NCBI GenBank assembly: GCA_964640515.1
Contig: CAZXFG010000039.1
Span: forward strand, 1-6,873
Reading direction: 5' to 3'
DNA from: CAZXFG01 sp964640515
GTDB lineage: Bacteria > Patescibacteriota > Patescibacteriia > Magasanikbacterales > GWA2-37-8
DNA length: 6,873 nucleotides
Shown here: piece by piece, positions 5,254 to 6,873 of the stretch
How the letters are laid out: the number at the start of each line of letters is the position of its first letter
Numbering within the stretch: the stretch's first letter is position 1
Position numbers and translations under genes: made by a program
The notes under the pieces: model-generated
What the model was told of the DNA's origin: nothing
Databases searched by the model: none
What the model saw: the letters and a program-made list of their open reading frames with translations, nothing else

Positions 5254-5932
5254 GGACACCCGTAAGGAACAATTGCTTAAATTGGTCGTTCAAAATTATA
5301 TTTCCACGGCCGAGCCGATCGGTTCCAAGTTTTTGGTGTCCGAAGGTGGTTTGGATTGGAGCGAGGCCACGGTGCGCAATGAGTTGCGGGCTCTGGAAGA
5401 AGAGGGATTTTTGACCCATCCGCATACTTCGGCCGGCCGCGTGCCCACGGAGAAAGGTTATCGGTATTTTGTGGATGCTTTGGATAAAGAAAATATTAAG
5501 CTGTCCAGAAAAGACCAAACGGCTTTAGATAAAATGTGGCAGGAAGAAGAAGACAGTGAAGTGTCCTTGAAAAATCTGGCCAAGGGATTGGCCGAGCTTT
5601 CAGAAGAGGCCGTATTGCTGGCTTTTTCTCCGAATAAAGTTTACTATACCGGCTTATCTAATTTATTTAATAAACCGGAGTTTACGGAAATGAGTTTGGT
5701 GGCCGACATTTCTTCCATGTTTGATCACTGCGAAGAATGTTTGGGCGAGTTCTTTGACCGAATAGACACCGAGCCGAAATGTTTTATCGGCCAAGAACAT
5801 AATTTTGGCCGGCTGTTAAGCGTCGTTTCTTTCCGTTTTGGGGAAAACAGTTTGTTGGCTCTAATGGGTTTGCAGAGAATGGATTATAAGAGAAATTGGG
5901 GTTTAATGAACAAGATTAAAGCAATAATCTAA
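5252..5932 (+). CDS. hrcA: Heat-inducible transcription repressor HrcA (short form)
   Basis: A 226-residue HrcA, which represses heat-shock genes by binding CIRCE. The N-terminal winged helix is well kept: MDTRKEQLLKLVVQNYISTAEPIGS (1-25), 'WSEATVRNELRALEEEGFL' (36-54) and the family hallmark HPHTSAGRVPTEKGYRYFVD (56-75). The effector part is reduced; usual HrcA proteins have about 340 residues. It still ends in a recognisable 'SLLALMGLQRMDYKRNWGLM' (200-219), the family's G..RMDY motif, so the protein looks compacted internally, not cut off. The start is fixed: a TAG lies in frame at 5240-5242, and the ATG at 5252 is the next start. The ATG overlaps the CIRCE right arm. An AAGGA in the CIRCE spacer (5233-5237) lies 14 nt away, too far to be a normal ribosome site. 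The next gene begins 4 nt after the stop. Confidence 0.95.
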   Translation: MDTRKEQLLKLVVQNYISTAEPIGSKFLVSEGGLDWSEATVRNELRALEEEGFLTHPHTSAGRVPTEKGYRYFVDALDKENIKLSRKDQTALDKMWQEEEDSEVSLKNLAKGLAELSEEAVLLAFSPNKVYYTGLSNLFNKPEFTEMSLVADISSMFDHCEECLGEFFDRIDTEPKCFIGQEHNFGRLLSVVSFRFGENSLLALMGLQRMDYKRNWGLMNKIKAII

Positions 5933-5936
5933 AATT

Positions 5937-6873
5937 ATGGTGGAAGAAAAAAAATTAGCTTCAGAATACGGATTTCCGGAATTAGGGACAGGGATATTTA
6001 TTTTCAATAAGAAAGGGGAAATATTTTTGATCCGTTCGCCCAAATGGTCCAATCAATTGTTGCCATGCGGTGGGCATGTGGAGTTCAATGAAAGAGGGGT
6101 GGATACAGCAGTACGCGAGGCAAAGGAAGAAACTGGGCTTGATGTCATTAACCCCGAGTTAATTACAACGGCTGAATGGATATCGCCAAAAGATTTTTAT
6201 AAGCCCAATAAACATTTTGTATCTTTAGAATACAAAGTTGAGCTCGTTGATGAGCAACAGATTCCAGTGTTGGATAGTAAGGAAGCCACAGAATACTTAT
6301 GGCTGAAGCCTGAAGATATTGTAAAAAGGAATGATATAGAGAAGGTTACTAAAGAGATTGTCGCTGAATTTTTTGTAAAACAGAAAAAAGGTTTATTCGG
6401 CGCCAAGAAATGTAAAGACTGCGAGAAAATGAAGCAGGAATGCGCGGAATATAAAGCCGGTTGGCAGAGAGCTTTGGCGGATTACAAAAATCTGCAAAAA
6501 GAAACCACAGCCCGGATGGGTGAGTGGGCGCAGATGAGCGGACGGCTGATTTTGGAAGAATTTATTCCGGTCTATGATAATTTCAAAAAAGCATTCAATC
6601 ATCATCCGGATTTGCAAGCCGACAATGAAGAGCACAAACAGATGAAAAACTGGACCGAAGGCATCGGATATATTATGAAGCAGTTCGGCGAGGTGATGAA
6701 AGAGCATAATGTGGAGGACATCAAAACAGTGGGAGAAAAATTTAATCCGGAATATCATGAATCAGTAGGCGAGGAAGCCGTGGAGGAAAAAGAACCGGGA
6801 ACAATTTTAAAAGAAACAGACGGCGGATATAAAATGGGAGAAAAAGTAATCAAAGCCGCCAAAGTAATAATTA
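5937..6873 (+). CDS. grpE: Nudix hydrolase-GrpE fusion protein (3' end outside window)
   Basis: One uninterrupted frame of at least 312 codons, open to the window edge. Residues 1-145 are a complete Nudix domain: strands 'GTGIFIFNKKGEIFLIRSPKW' (17-37, read in parts), then an intact Nudix box G46-x5-E52-x7-R60-E61-A-x-E64-E65-x-G67-L, which binds Mg2+ and hydrolyses nucleoside diphosphate-X substrates. After the linker 'KQKKGLFGAKK' a GrpE domain follows: a coiled-coil region (about 158-200) with 'YKAGWQRALADYKNLQKE', the helical 'LILEEFIPVYDNFKKAF', and the C-terminal beta domain with FNPEYHESV (269-277) and GGYKMGEKVIKAAKVII (296-312). GrpE releases ADP from DnaK. GrpE domains normally end near this point, so only a few residues are probably missing. 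It sits 4 nt after hrcA under CIRCE control; dnaK would be expected next. An internal ATG (6429, Met165) could give a separate short GrpE, but has no clear ribosome site. I do not know this fusion as a standard architecture. Confidence 0.92.
   Translation, partial: MVEEKKLASEYGFPELGTGIFIFNKKGEIFLIRSPKWSNQLLPCGGHVEFNERGVDTAVREAKEETGLDVINPELITTAEWISPKDFYKPNKHFVSLEYKVELVDEQQIPVLDSKEATEYLWLKPEDIVKRNDIEKVTKEIVAEFFVKQKKGLFGAKKCKDCEKMKQECAEYKAGWQRALADYKNLQKETTARMGEWAQMSGRLILEEFIPVYDNFKKAFNHHPDLQADNEEHKQMKNWTEGIGYIMKQFGEVMKEHNVEDIKTVGEKFNPEYHESVGEEAVEEKEPGTILKETDGGYKMGEKVIKAAKVII

Noticed and set aside
6197..6758. Two - strand open frames opposite the 3' part of the window.
   Set aside because: They lie opposite the continuous Nudix-GrpE frame, whose motifs are unmistakable; the - strand translations show no domain.

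Overview
The window reads as chromosomal DNA of a Candidate Phyla Radiation bacterium (Patescibacteria), most likely a Parcubacteria-type lineage. The case for this is inference from several signs: AT-leaning DNA, genes packed a few bases apart on one strand, almost no Shine-Dalgarno sequences, a short YidC beginning MFSYIWFTYLYQPLFN, a reduced HrcA of 226 residues, and a short GrpE module. No phage, insertion sequence, tRNA, rRNA or CRISPR array was seen. All genes are on the + strand.

Block 1 (1-2781) starts at an extended -10 promoter. It holds four closely spaced genes: a DUF134 (UPF0251) DNA-binding protein, a ZIP-family metal transporter with a His/Cys-rich loop, a YibE/F-family membrane protein with a signal peptide, and a membrane-anchored 3D-domain protein. 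The first three genes are joined by identical 4-nt gaps, so they are probably co-transcribed and translationally coupled. DUF134 may control the metal transporter.

Block 2 (2850-4961) is a membrane-protein quality and insertion cluster: a stomatin-type slipin, YidC, and a second, minimal SPFH/prohibitin-like protein. YidC has its own extended -10, which overlaps the first possible ATG, so translation should start 21 nt further on. A near-consensus promoter (TTGACA, 17 nt, TATACT) lies inside the 3' end of yidC and should drive the second SPFH gene. A clear intrinsic terminator closes the block.

Between blocks 2 and 3 (4962-5251) there is no gene. This stretch holds the terminator, a 182-nt imperfect long palindrome with perfect 20-bp ends, and the hrcA promoter and operator.

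Block 3 (5197-6873, runs off the window) is a heat-shock operon. It has a TTGACA/TATATT promoter and a variant CIRCE operator with perfect 12-bp arms that reaches into the hrcA start codon. Then come hrcA and, 4 nt later, a single uninterrupted reading frame. That frame encodes a complete Nudix hydrolase domain with an intact Nudix box, joined directly to a GrpE co-chaperone domain. This Nudix-GrpE fusion under HrcA/CIRCE control is the most unusual feature of the window. It would tie nucleotide-pool or nucleotide-signal hydrolysis to the DnaK nucleotide-exchange factor.
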